Source: UBA5336 sp964415675 (GTDB lineage: Bacteria; Pseudomonadota; Alphaproteobacteria; Caulobacterales; Hyphomonadaceae). From it: a stretch of DNA of 64,000 nt. Position 1 is the stretch's first letter; every line of letters begins with the position of its first letter. This document shows positions 26,120-34,950 of the stretch, piece after piece. A program made the translations under genes and the position numbers. The notes beneath the pieces are model-generated. The model saw only the letters and a program-made list of their open reading frames with translations, was not told where the DNA came from and searched no databases. Location: positions 220,742 through 284,741 of the forward strand of contig CAYQBG010000001.1 in assembly GCA_964415675.1 (NCBI GenBank). The letters run 5' to 3'.

Positions 26120-26566
26120 ATGTCACAGCTTGTTGGTATGAGCCAGAAACAAACTCCACCCCTCAAACGCCTGACCGTCTATTTCGACGGCGCCTGCCCG
26201 CTCTGCCGGCGCGAAATCGCACTGTATCGCCGCCAGCGCGGAGCAGAAAAGATCGCGTGGGTGGATGTATCTCTCGCTGATGCTGCGGCTCTTGGCGGTC
26301 TGACCCGCAAGCAGGCGCTGCAACGGTTCCATGTCCGCCAGGCCGATGGCCGGCTCCGCAGCGGTGCGCCCGCTTTTGCAGCGCTGTGGATGGCGCTGCC
26401 CGCTTTTCGCCAGCCGGGTCGGATCCTTGCCACTCCGCCGCTGGTCTGGCTGGCCGAAGGGCTCTACAGGCTCTATCTTCCGATACGTCCGCTCGTACAG
26501 CGCCTGTTCGGCGGGCCAGCCGATTGTGAGCCCTGTCAGGGCGAAAGGAGAGACACGGGACAATGA
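26120..26566 (+). CDS. DCC-family (DUF393) thiol-redox protein
   Basis: 148 residues with the DUF393 signature TVYFDGACPLCRREIALY, a thioredoxin-like CxxC. Family members are called DCC thiol-disulfide oxidoreductases, but substrates are largely unknown. Start at ATG 26120; a TTG at 26108 and an ATG at 26138 are alternatives. Its stop overlaps the next gene's ATG, pairing it with the peroxidase. Confidence 0.88.
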   Translation: MSQLVGMSQKQTPPLKRLTVYFDGACPLCRREIALYRRQRGAEKIAWVDVSLADAAALGGLTRKQALQRFHVRQADGRLRSGAPAFAALWMALPAFRQPGRILATPPLVWLAEGLYRLYLPIRPLVQRLFGGPADCEPCQGERRDTGQ

Positions 26567-27153
26567 TGCGCCATCTGACACTCGCCGCAGGTCTTGCCCT
26601 GTTTGCCACCGCCTGCAGCGCCGAACCGCAATCAGCCCCAGAGACCAGCACCGCCGCCGGCGAGGAGACATCCGCCATGCTCTATCAGACCGAATTTACC
26701 ACGATCACCGGCGATCCGCTCCCTTTCTCGCAGTTCCGGGGCAAGGCCGTCCTCGTCGTCAATACGGCATCGCGCTGTGGCTATACCCCGCAATATGAAG
26801 GGTTGCAGGCGCTCTGGTCCCGGTATCGTGACAAGGGGCTGGTCGTGCTCGGCGTGCCCTCGAATGATTTCGGCGGCCAGGAACCCGGCACTGAGGATCA
26901 GGTCAAACAATTCTGCGAGATCAATTACGGCGTGGATTTCCCGCTCACCTCCAAGACCCCGGTCACGGGCACGGGACGCCATCCCTTCTATGCCGGAGCC
27001 GAGGATGCGCTCGGCGAGACGGCCCGGCCGAAATGGAACTTCCACAAGATCCTTGTCGGACCCGATGGCACGCCGCTAGGGGCCTTCCCATCCGCTGTCA
27101 CACCGTCCGATCCGGACCTTGTTGCCGCGATCGAATCAGCGCTGGACGGCTGA
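26563..27153 (+). CDS. Glutathione peroxidase family lipoprotein
   Basis: 196 residues. A lipoprotein signal (LFATAC, lipidated C18) precedes a GPx domain with catalytic C72 in VNTASRCGYTPQYEGLQ and the KWNFHKILV tryptophan motif. It probably reduces peroxides in the envelope using thioredoxin-like partners. Coupled to the upstream DCC gene (ATGA overlap), which could supply reducing power; that link is inference. Confidence 0.92.
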   Translation: MMRHLTLAAGLALFATACSAEPQSAPETSTAAGEETSAMLYQTEFTTITGDPLPFSQFRGKAVLVVNTASRCGYTPQYEGLQALWSRYRDKGLVVLGVPSNDFGGQEPGTEDQVKQFCEINYGVDFPLTSKTPVTGTGRHPFYAGAEDALGETARPKWNFHKILVGPDGTPLGAFPSAVTPSDPDLVAAIESALDG

Positions 27154-27297
27154 CAGGTCGCGGGCGGCCACCCCGCCCGATTTCCCTGAAATCACCTCGC
27201 CCCTGCCGCAATCGACCGCAGGCTGTGCACATTCATGCCGCTTTTCGGCGCGATCGTCTCAGCTGTTAGCTGATGAATGATGCAAGAGGGCCAAGAG

Positions 27298-27762
27298 ATG
27301 AAATATCTGATCGCCAGCCTCGCCGCCGCCGCGATAGCCGCACCCGCGCTTGCCGGCGCATCCCACAAGCCCGAGCCACGCGAGCGCGCGGAATATGCTG
27401 ATCTCAGCTGCCAGTCCGAAACGCTCAGCGTCTATTTCCAGTCTGGTGAGGCGACTTTGACACCGGCCGCAGACGAGTCGATCCAAGCCTTTGCCCGCAA
27501 GGTGCGCGGCTGTGACATTACAGACCTGGAAACCCGCGTCGGCGCCGGCGACGCGGACAGTCTCGACGCCAGCAAACAACTTGCCATGGCGCGCCGCGCC
27601 TCCGTGCTCGAAGCGCTTTCCGAAGCCGGCATACACATTCGCCTCGATACACCAGACAGTGAGACCGAGATCACCCTCGCCGCCAGTGACGCCGGTCGCG
27701 CGCTGCCACTTTCGCGCCGCGCCGATGTCACATTTTCGCTCCGCCTCGCCGCTATCGGCTGA
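27298..27762 (+). CDS. Periplasmic OmpA-like domain protein
   Basis: 154 residues with signal peptide (MKYLIASLAAAAIAAPALAG). The core VYFQSGEATLTPAADESIQ matches the start of OmpA-type domains, but the peptidoglycan-contact motif is weak, so binding is uncertain. ATG 27298 is preferred over an upstream in-frame ATG because the signal peptide begins there. A strong terminator follows. Confidence 0.75.
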   Translation: MKYLIASLAAAAIAAPALAGASHKPEPRERAEYADLSCQSETLSVYFQSGEATLTPAADESIQAFARKVRGCDITDLETRVGAGDADSLDASKQLAMARRASVLEALSEAGIHIRLDTPDSETEITLAASDAGRALPLSRRADVTFSLRLAAIG

Positions 27763-27828
27763 GGCCTGACAAGGTTCCTCCCGGAACACGTGCCCCACCC
27801 TGTCCGCCGGGGCGCGTGCGACTGCCCT

Positions 27829-27877
27829 GCCCCGCCCATGCCCTGCAGAATGCAGTCGGCCGGCGGGGCCTTTTTTT
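27829..27877 (+). terminator. Rho-independent terminator
   Basis: GCCCCGCC (27829-27836) pairs with GGCGGGGC (27862-27869), with an inner CTGCA/TGCAG hairpin, followed by seven T (27871-27877). It ends the OmpA-like transcript. Confidence 0.85.
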
Positions 27878-27883
27878 GGACGC

Positions 27884-28294
27884 TCAGTCGAAAAAGGACA
27901 GGATGAGCCCGGCGATCACGAAACTTGCCAGCGTATGCCCCCCATCAATCGCGAAAACGCTCAGCGAGTGCCAGGGCGAATAGGCGAGCCCATATGCCAT
28001 CAGGGGCAAACCGACCAGGACAGCGATCAACAGGCTGAACAGGATCGACGGCCCCGGCCCGGCCACATCCGCCCGTTTCATGAGCCACCCGATCCCGAAA
28101 GACTGGACCAGCGGGATCACCGCGCCAACAGCCATCCAGGCCGCGCTTTGTCCCTCAAAATCGGACGGCTCATAATGGTGGCCCGCCATCCAGGCTTCGT
28201 TGAACAAAAGCCCATACCAGACAAATCCGAACATCCAGACCGCAAGTGCCGCCACCAGTACGCCCAGAAGGTTCACTCCGCCGAGCCTTGGCAT
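27884..28294 (-). CDS. DUF1761 membrane protein
   Basis: 136 residues with four hydrophobic helices and the DUF1761 pattern (VWYGLLFNEAWM near the N-terminus). Function unknown. Start chosen at ATG 28294, which has GGAGG eight bases upstream. Divergent from metG. Confidence 0.85.
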   Translation of the reverse strand: MPRLGGVNLLGVLVAALAVWMFGFVWYGLLFNEAWMAGHHYEPSDFEGQSAAWMAVGAVIPLVQSFGIGWLMKRADVAGPGPSILFSLLIAVLVGLPLMAYGLAYSPWHSLSVFAIDGGHTLASFVIAGLILSFFD

Positions 28295-28404
28295 TGCGAT
28301 TTCCTCCGCTTGTTTCCAATCGGCCGCGAGCGGCCTATGACAGGCACGCATGCTCGCAGACCTAAAAGAGCATGACCCGAAAACGAGCCCGATGGGAAGC
28401 CTTC

Positions 28405-30264
28405 ATGCCCGCCACGCCTAAACGCATACTGATCACTTCCGCCCTGCCCTATATCAATGGAATCAAGCATCTGGGGAATCTGGCAGGCTCGATGTTGCCC
28501 GCCGATGTGCATGCCCGGGCGATGCGGGCAATGGGCCATGAGGTGCTATATATCTGCGCCACGGATGAACATGGCACACCGGCCGAGCTGGCCGCAAAGT
28601 CCGCCGGGCTGGATGTGCGCGCCTATTGCGATGCGCAATACGAGATCCAGCGCGCTGCCGGCGAGGGGTTTGGCCTCTCCTATGATTTTTTCGGTCGCTC
28701 TTCATCCCCGGAGAATGCGGCACTGACACAGCACTTTGCGCATGTACTGGAAGAAAACGGACTGATCGAGGAACGCACATCGAAACAGGTCTATTCGGTG
28801 GCCGATGGCCGGTTCCTGCCGGACCGTTATGTCGAAGGCACCTGCCCGCATTGCGATTTCGAGAAGGCGCGCGGCGACCAGTGCGACAATTGCGGGCGCC
28901 TGCTGGACCCGGTGGACCTGAAAGACCCCTATTCGGCCGTGTCCGGATCGAAGGAGATCGAAATCCGCGACACCACGCACCTGTTCCTGCTCCAGTCGCA
29001 GATGCAGGAGGATATTCGCGGCTGGGTCGAAGCTTCCGACGACTGGCCGCCCCTGGCGAAATCCATCGCCCTGAAATGGCTGGATGAGGGGCTGCGCGAT
29101 CGGGCGATCACGCGGGACCTGTCCTGGGGCGTGCCGGTGACGCTTCCCGACGGCTCGATCCGTCCGGGCTTTGAGGAAAAGGTCTTCTATGTCTGGTTCG
29201 ACGCGCCGATCGAATATATCGGCGCGACACAGGAATGGGCCCATGATCGCGCATTGGAAATGGTTGGGCGATCTCCGGAAGAAGCGATGGCACGTCCCGC
29301 TGGTGCTGACCCAGAGCTTGAGCTGAAACGGAGCTCCAATGTTTCGAAAGACGCCTGGCAGGCGAAAATCGATGAAATCTCGAACGTGTTCTGGCAGCGC
29401 TGGTGGCGCACCGATGCCGGTGCAGGCGATGTCGAATATGTCCAGTTCATGGGCAAGGACAATGTCGCCTTCCACACCGTCTCCTTCCCCGTCACCATTC
29501 GCGGCTCGAAAGAGCCCTGGAAGCTGGTCGACAAGCTGAAAGCCTTCAACTGGGTGACCTGGTATGGCGGAAAATTCTCCACCAGCAATAATCGCGGTGT
29601 GTTCATGGACCAGGCGCTGGACCTCTTGCCCGCCGATTATTGGCGCTGGTATCTCATGGCCAATGCGCCCGAAGGCTCGGATGCGGCCTTCACCTGGGAA
29701 GGGTTCCAGTCGGCAGTGAATTCCGACCTCGCCAATGTGCTGGGCAATTTCGTCAACCGGATCACGAAATACTGCGCCTCGAAATTTGACGGCCAGGTGC
29801 CCGCAGGCGGGGAACCGGGCGAGGCGGAGGCCTGGATGGCTGAAGAGCTGGCAACCCGGCTGGCCGCGCTGTGCGAGCACCATGAAAACATGGAATTCCG
29901 CAAGGCCGCCACCGAGACCCGCGCCATCTGGGCCGCCGGAAATGAGTATCTCACCAAGGCCGAGCCCTGGGTGAAATACAAGTCGGATGTGGACGCCGCC
30001 GCTGTAGGCGTGCGCACGGGGCTCAGCCTGGCCGCCGTGTTCGCCATCATCGCGCAGCCTTTCATCCCTGATGCCGCCGCGCGCATTCTTGATTCGCTTG
30101 GTATTCCGCAGGAAAATCGTCGCTGGCCGGATGCGGAGGATCGCACTCTCATGGACGCTCTGCCCGGCGGCCATGCGATCACACCGCCCGATGTGCTCTT
30201 CTCAAAGATCGAGGACACGCAGGTCGCTGAATGGACAGAACGCTTCGACGGAGACGCGGCTTAG
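28405..30264 (+). CDS. metG: Methionyl-tRNA synthetase
   Basis: Class I synthetase charging tRNA-Met, 619 residues. HIGH-type motif in PYINGIKHLGNLAGS (about 13-27), zinc cysteines CPHC and CDNC in the connective domain, KMSKS variant KFSTS, and anticodon-binding C-terminal domain. About 45 residues between GATQEW and WQRWWRTD are additional to shorter MetRS proteins. No dimerising C-terminal OB domain. ATG 28405 starts the conserved sequence. Confidence 0.97.
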   Translation: MPATPKRILITSALPYINGIKHLGNLAGSMLPADVHARAMRAMGHEVLYICATDEHGTPAELAAKSAGLDVRAYCDAQYEIQRAAGEGFGLSYDFFGRSSSPENAALTQHFAHVLEENGLIEERTSKQVYSVADGRFLPDRYVEGTCPHCDFEKARGDQCDNCGRLLDPVDLKDPYSAVSGSKEIEIRDTTHLFLLQSQMQEDIRGWVEASDDWPPLAKSIALKWLDEGLRDRAITRDLSWGVPVTLPDGSIRPGFEEKVFYVWFDAPIEYIGATQEWAHDRALEMVGRSPEEAMARPAGADPELELKRSSNVSKDAWQAKIDEISNVFWQRWWRTDAGAGDVEYVQFMGKDNVAFHTVSFPVTIRGSKEPWKLVDKLKAFNWVTWYGGKFSTSNNRGVFMDQALDLLPADYWRWYLMANAPEGSDAAFTWEGFQSAVNSDLANVLGNFVNRITKYCASKFDGQVPAGGEPGEAEAWMAEELATRLAALCEHHENMEFRKAATETRAIWAAGNEYLTKAEPWVKYKSDVDAAAVGVRTGLSLAAVFAIIAQPFIPDAAARILDSLGIPQENRRWPDAEDRTLMDALPGGHAITPPDVLFSKIEDTQVAEWTERFDGDAA

Positions 30265-30475
30265 GGCCGGGCCAGGATCAGAGGTCACCCGTCGCGAACG
30301 GTCGCGTGCTTGTCGTTGCCTCGCTTTGCCCGCTGAAGCGGCAGTGGGGCTTCGGGGGAGGGCCTCCTGACAGCTGAGGGGCGCGCAATGAGTGGACGTC
30401 TCTATTTCGATCAGTCATCACTGTCTTCGGAGTCTTTCCTGATGGCGGAAAAGACCGGTCAGGCGGGAGGCGGAC

Positions 30476-31657
30476 ATGGCTGGCGCATTCGACGGCATTC
30501 GCATTGTTGACCTTACGACCATGGTTTCGGGGCCGATGGCCTGCATGATCCTGGCCGACCAGGGCGCAGAGGTGATCAAGGTGGAGGCGCCGGGCGGCGA
30601 CCAGATGCGCACGCTCGGGCCGGCGCATAATGGCATGACCGGGGCCTTCTTCTCGTGCAATCGCGGCAAGAAATCCGTCTGCCTCGACATCAAGACCGAA
30701 GCCGGCAAGGCGGCGGCGCGCGACCTCATCGCCAGCGCCGACGTGCTTGTGCAGAATTTCCGGCCCGGCGCGATCGAGCGGATGGGTTTCGGCGAAGCCG
30801 AGGTGCGAGCGATCCGGCCTGACATCCTCTATGTCTCCATCAGCGGCTTTGGCGAGAGCGGCCCTTATGCCGGCAAGCGCGTCTATGACCCGGTGATCCA
30901 GGCGCTGACCGGGGCGACAGACGTGCAGGCCGACAGGACGACCGGCCGGCCGCAAATGTTCCAGGTCATCATCGCCGACAAGGTCACCGCGCTGACGGCG
31001 GCGCAGGCGATTTCCGCCGGCCTGTTTGCCCGCACCCGCACCGGAAAGGGCCAGCATGTCCGCCTGTCCATGCTCGATTCGCTGATCGCGTTTTTCTGGC
31101 CCGAACAGATGGCGACGCTGAATTTTGTGGGCCATGAGGCGGACCCGGCCAGCTTCCGCTCCGGCATGGACCTGATCTACCAGACGAAGGACGGCTATAT
31201 CACGGCGGGCGCGGTCTCGGACGCCGAATGGAAGGGCCTGTGCGAGGTGCTGGGCAAGCCGGAATGGATCGAGGATCCGCGCTTTCGCGAGGCCGGCCCG
31301 CGCATGCGCAATGTCGGCGCCCGCAAGGAATTGACCGCAGCAGAGATCGCGAAATGGCCCTCGGGCGAGCTTCTGGCGCGTCTCGACGCGGCCGATGTTC
31401 CCAGTGCGCCGCTGCTCACCCGCCAGGACCTGATCGAAGATGAGCAGGTCAGGGCGAATGGCCTGCTCGTGATCGGCGATTATGGCGAGCTGGGACAGGT
31501 GCGCCAGCCGCGCCCGGTGGCACAGTTCGACGCCACGCCGAGCGAGATTGCCGGGGCCGCGCCGCGCCTTGGCGAGCACACGCATGACGTGCTGAAAAGC
31601 CTTGGCCATGACGACGACGCCATCGCGCAAATCGTGGCGGGGGACAGCAGGCCATAG
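30476..31657 (+). CDS. CaiB/BaiF family (class III) CoA-transferase
   Basis: Transfers CoA between carboxylic acids. 393 residues with the typical start GIRIVDLTTMVSGPMACMIL and catalytic D138 in KRVYDPVIQALTG. The substrate is not evident. ATG with GGGAGG upstream. The neighbouring dioxygenase and hydroxybutyrate-type SDR face it; a shared catabolic role is inference. Confidence 0.92.
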   Translation: MAGAFDGIRIVDLTTMVSGPMACMILADQGAEVIKVEAPGGDQMRTLGPAHNGMTGAFFSCNRGKKSVCLDIKTEAGKAAARDLIASADVLVQNFRPGAIERMGFGEAEVRAIRPDILYVSISGFGESGPYAGKRVYDPVIQALTGATDVQADRTTGRPQMFQVIIADKVTALTAAQAISAGLFARTRTGKGQHVRLSMLDSLIAFFWPEQMATLNFVGHEADPASFRSGMDLIYQTKDGYITAGAVSDAEWKGLCEVLGKPEWIEDPRFREAGPRMRNVGARKELTAAEIAKWPSGELLARLDAADVPSAPLLTRQDLIEDEQVRANGLLVIGDYGELGQVRQPRPVAQFDATPSEIAGAAPRLGEHTHDVLKSLGHDDDAIAQIVAGDSRP

Positions 31658-31688
31658 TCGCGGATCGGCTGGGCCGGCGCGATCTTCC

Positions 31689-32693
31689 CTAATTCTGCAT
31701 CGCGATATTGTCATCCCAGCGGAAGCCGAGGCCGCCGCCCTGCCAGACCCCGTCGCCGGTGGGGCGTGTGGCGTGGATGTCGAAGACCTGCGGCAGGCCG
31801 AAGCCCGGCGCGAGCGGGTAGAGGCCGCGCACGGTGGTCCTGTGCAGGATCCGCAGGCCCTGCTCCTCGGCGGGCTTGTGGGCTTGCGGTGCCGCGCGAT
31901 GGGCCACGGCGAGATTGTCGATGAAGACGCAGTCATTGGCTTCGTATTCGAAAGCACTCGCATAGCCGTTTTCGAGGCCGGCATTCAGGATGTCATTATA
32001 CTGGTGGCAGAGCCGGCGCAGTTCCTGTGCATTGAGCAGCCGGAAACCGTCCTGTTCGGCGAGTTTCTCGATCACCCCACCGGTCATGCCGAGATGCAGC
32101 CAGACGCATTTGCGCCCGGAAATGGGATGCGTGTGCACGAGGGGGTGGGCAACGCCGGAATTGGAATTCACCGATGTCAGCCGGCTCCAATATTCCTTCA
32201 GCTCGTCTGGAAGCGCGTCATACGCGCCTGCCTGATGGGCAAACCAGGTGCCGCCGCCATGCTCGGCCGGGCGGATGATATGATAGCCGGAATGGGAGAA
32301 GGTCTCCGGCAGGAAGCTGCCATCATTGTGCCATTGGGGACCGACATCTGGAATGCCGTGGCGCCGGTCATTCGACAGGCGGAAGATGTCGCGATTATTG
32401 CCAGGCGTCGCCGGGTGGACCCCATGCGTGCTGTTGAGCGCCTTGCCACCCCACAGGCAACTGGCCCGCACGAAGTCTTCGACCTCCAATTGCTTTTCAT
32501 TGCGGAACACGAGGAATCCGCGACCGGCCATTTCCTGTTCCAGCGCGGTGACCAGAGGTGCCGGAATGAAATGTTGGGTCGTAAAATCGATGCCGCTCAC
32601 CTGAGCACCGATGGGCGAGAGCGCCTCAATCGATGCGCCATATTGCTCGATCAGGAAGACGCGTTCGGGGTCGAGGCCCGGGATTTCGGTCAT
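31689..32693 (-). CDS. TauD/TfdA family Fe(II)/2-oxoglutarate dioxygenase
   Basis: 334 residues. The iron triad is visible as H122-x-D124 (QWHNDGSF) and H265 (LAVAHRAAP), with R281/R285 (LRILHRTTVRG) for 2-oxoglutarate. Such enzymes hydroxylate sulfonates, phenoxyacids, carnitine precursors and other small acids; the substrate cannot be read from sequence. ATG with GGAGAG upstream; converges with the CoA-transferase. Confidence 0.92.
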   Translation of the reverse strand: MTEIPGLDPERVFLIEQYGASIEALSPIGAQVSGIDFTTQHFIPAPLVTALEQEMAGRGFLVFRNEKQLEVEDFVRASCLWGGKALNSTHGVHPATPGNNRDIFRLSNDRRHGIPDVGPQWHNDGSFLPETFSHSGYHIIRPAEHGGGTWFAHQAGAYDALPDELKEYWSRLTSVNSNSGVAHPLVHTHPISGRKCVWLHLGMTGGVIEKLAEQDGFRLLNAQELRRLCHQYNDILNAGLENGYASAFEYEANDCVFIDNLAVAHRAAPQAHKPAEEQGLRILHRTTVRGLYPLAPGFGLPQVFDIHATRPTGDGVWQGGGLGFRWDDNIAMQN

Positions 32694-32799
32694 CGCTTCT
32701 CTCCGCTACGGGCGCCCTGAGGCCGTGCCATGTTATGCCGCTGCCTTATGGGCCTTCCGCAAGGCGTCGCAATCTGTGGCCGGGCTGTCAAATCCGGCC

Positions 32800-33582
32800 C
32801 TACTGCGCGACCCAGCCGCCATCTATTTGCAGCATGGCACCATTGATGCTGGCGCCGTCCGGTGAGCACAGGAAGCTGGCCATGGCGGCGATCTGCTCGG
32901 AGGTGACGAATTCCTTGGTCGGCTGGGCGGCCAGCAGGACATCGCGCTTGACCTCGTCCTCGCTGATGCCGCGCGCCTGCGCCGTATCCTTGATCTGGCC
33001 ATCGACCAGCGGGGTGTGGACATAGCCGGGGCAAATCGCATTGCAGCGCACGCCGTGTTCGGCGCCTTCCAGAGCGACCGTCTTGGTCAGGCCGGCAATG
33101 CCATGCTTGGCTGAGACATAAGCTGCCTTGTAGGGCGAGGCGACAAGAGCGTGGGCGCTGGCGGTGTTGATGATCCGCCCCCAGCCCTTCTCGCGCATGC
33201 CGGCAATGGTGAGACGTATCGTGTGGAAGGCGGCGGTGAGGTTGAGTGCAATGATCAGGTCCCAGATCGCGACCGGGAACTCGTCGATCGGCGCGACATG
33301 CTGCACGCCGGCATTGTTGACGAGGATATCCACCCCGCCGAATTCCTCGCTGGCATAGCCGATCAGCCCCTTGATGGCGTCCGGGTCGGTCAGGTCGGCG
33401 CCGGAATAGCCTGCCTTGATTGCGAAATCGCTTTCAAGACCCGCGCGATAGGCCTCGATCTCCGCCTCATCGCCAAAACCATTGATGATGATATTGGCGC
33501 CATCGCGGGCCATGCGTGTGGCAATCGCCTTGCCGATGCCGCTCGTTGAGCCGGTGACAAGTGCGGTTTTTCCGTTAAGCAT
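32800..33582 (-). CDS. 3-hydroxybutyrate dehydrogenase-like SDR
   Basis: 260-residue SDR with the pattern of bacterial 3-hydroxybutyrate dehydrogenases: GKTALVTGSTSGIGKAIA at the start, NNAGVQHVAPIDEFP, INTASAHALVASPYKAAYV with catalytic Y and K, and C-terminal DGGWVAQ. It oxidises 3-hydroxybutyrate to acetoacetate, as in storage-polymer use. Start ATG 33582 with AAGGAG eight bases upstream. Confidence 0.9.
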   Translation of the reverse strand: MLNGKTALVTGSTSGIGKAIATRMARDGANIIINGFGDEAEIEAYRAGLESDFAIKAGYSGADLTDPDAIKGLIGYASEEFGGVDILVNNAGVQHVAPIDEFPVAIWDLIIALNLTAAFHTIRLTIAGMREKGWGRIINTASAHALVASPYKAAYVSAKHGIAGLTKTVALEGAEHGVRCNAICPGYVHTPLVDGQIKDTAQARGISEDEVKRDVLLAAQPTKEFVTSEQIAAMASFLCSPDGASINGAMLQIDGGWVAQ

Positions 33583-33680
33583 GCTGCGATCTCCTTGAGG
33601 CAGGTCGGGGCCTTGGTTAAAGGCGTTGCTTGAGGGGTGCGGTGTAACGGCGCCGCCAGCGAGTGACAATGAGGTGGCGT

Positions 33681-34112
33681 ATGCAAGCGGAAGTTCAGGC
33701 CTTCATCTCCGGCTTTCCCAATTTCCTGATCTATACCGGAACGGCGGCCGCGATGCTCATTGTGGCGATCGCAATCTATATCAAGCTGACGCCCTGGCGC
33801 GAACTGGCGCTTGTGAAGAACGAGAACGGGGCAGCCGGACTGGCGCTGGCCGGTGCGATTGTCGGCCTGGCAATACCGATTGCGGCCTGTCTCGCCTCTT
33901 CGATCTCCCTGATCGGCCTGGTTCTCTGGGGTGTTGTCTCCCTCCTGCTCCAGCTGGTCGCCTACAGGGTGACCGACATGCTGCTTTCGGATCTGCCCAG
34001 ACGCATTCGCGAAGACCAGGCCGGGCCAGCCATCGTTCTCGTCGGCGCGAAGATCGGGTCAGCGATCCTTTTATCGGCGGGGGTCTGGGATCCGATGCTC
34101 AGAGCGCTGTAG
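33681..34112 (+). CDS. DUF350 membrane protein
   Basis: 143 residues with about four helices in the DUF350 pattern (two repeats, e.g. NGAAGLALAGAIVGLAIPIA). Members are often linked to envelope stress or phage-shock-type functions, but the role is unproven. ATG 33681 has GAGG upstream; ATG 33669 is possible. Thirteen bp separate it from the protease gene. Confidence 0.88.
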   Translation: MQAEVQAFISGFPNFLIYTGTAAAMLIVAIAIYIKLTPWRELALVKNENGAAGLALAGAIVGLAIPIAACLASSISLIGLVLWGVVSLLLQLVAYRVTDMLLSDLPRRIREDQAGPAIVLVGAKIGSAILLSAGVWDPMLRAL

Positions 34113-34125
34113 CCGGCAAGCCATC

Positions 34126-34950
34126 ATGCGTCATTTCGACATCGTCCTTTATGTTCTTGCCCTCGGCGTCGTCCTTTACGCCCTGTTCCTGTCTGACCGA
34201 GGCAAGCTCGACGCGCCCGAGCCCCTGCCCGATCATGCTTTCCGCGATGGGCCGATGCTGCCGGACCCGTCAGTCTTCGACGAGCGTATCCTGGTCCAGG
34301 TCTCCGAGCCTCAGGACGGCGTCGGCACCGCCTTCGCAATCGACCGCAATGGCAACTGGCTGACGGCGCGGCACGTCGTCGAGGGTTGCAACCGCGTCAG
34401 CCTGCTGGTGGCGCCGGGCAAATATGTGCCGGTTGAGGATATCACGCTGTCGCAGAGCAGTGACCTGGCGCTGCTGCGAACAGGGCGCAGCCCGAATGCG
34501 GTGGCGTTGGAACTGGATGAGCCCCTGCGCGTCGGCGATGAGGGCTTTCATGTCGGCTATCCGCGCGGCCGCCCGGGAGAGGCCGCAACTCGGCTCCTGT
34601 CGCGCTCGCGCCTGATCACGCGCGGGGAACGGCGCGGCGACGAACCGGTACTGGCCTGGGCCGAAATGGGGCGCACGCGCGGCATTGACGGGCCGCTTAG
34701 CGGACTGTCGGGCGGCCCTGTCTTCGATGCGCAGGGCCGGGTGCGCGGCGTGATCGTGGCTGAAAGCCCCAGGCGCGGGCGCATTTACACAGCCGCACCC
34801 AGCTCGATCCTGAACTTTCTTGAAGACTCCGGCACCGAGCCAGCGACGGGAAGCGCTGCGCCCTTCTCACCACAGGATTATGGCAAACGCGCCGACGATG
34901 TGCGCAACGGTCTTCAGGTGGTGAAGGTCGCCTGCCGGGTGACGAGCTGA
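34126..34950 (+). CDS. Membrane-anchored trypsin-like serine protease
   Basis: 274 residues: one N-terminal helix (5-22), then a chymotrypsin-fold domain with H83 (LTARHVVEGC), D113 (SSDLALLR) and S195 (GLSGGPVF). The single domain lacks a PDZ unit, so it is not a complete DegP-type protein. It follows DUF350 closely and its stop shares a base with the pyrF start. Confidence 0.88.
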   Translation: MRHFDIVLYVLALGVVLYALFLSDRGKLDAPEPLPDHAFRDGPMLPDPSVFDERILVQVSEPQDGVGTAFAIDRNGNWLTARHVVEGCNRVSLLVAPGKYVPVEDITLSQSSDLALLRTGRSPNAVALELDEPLRVGDEGFHVGYPRGRPGEAATRLLSRSRLITRGERRGDEPVLAWAEMGRTRGIDGPLSGLSGGPVFDAQGRVRGVIVAESPRRGRIYTAAPSSILNFLEDSGTEPATGSAAPFSPQDYGKRADDVRNGLQVVKVACRVTS

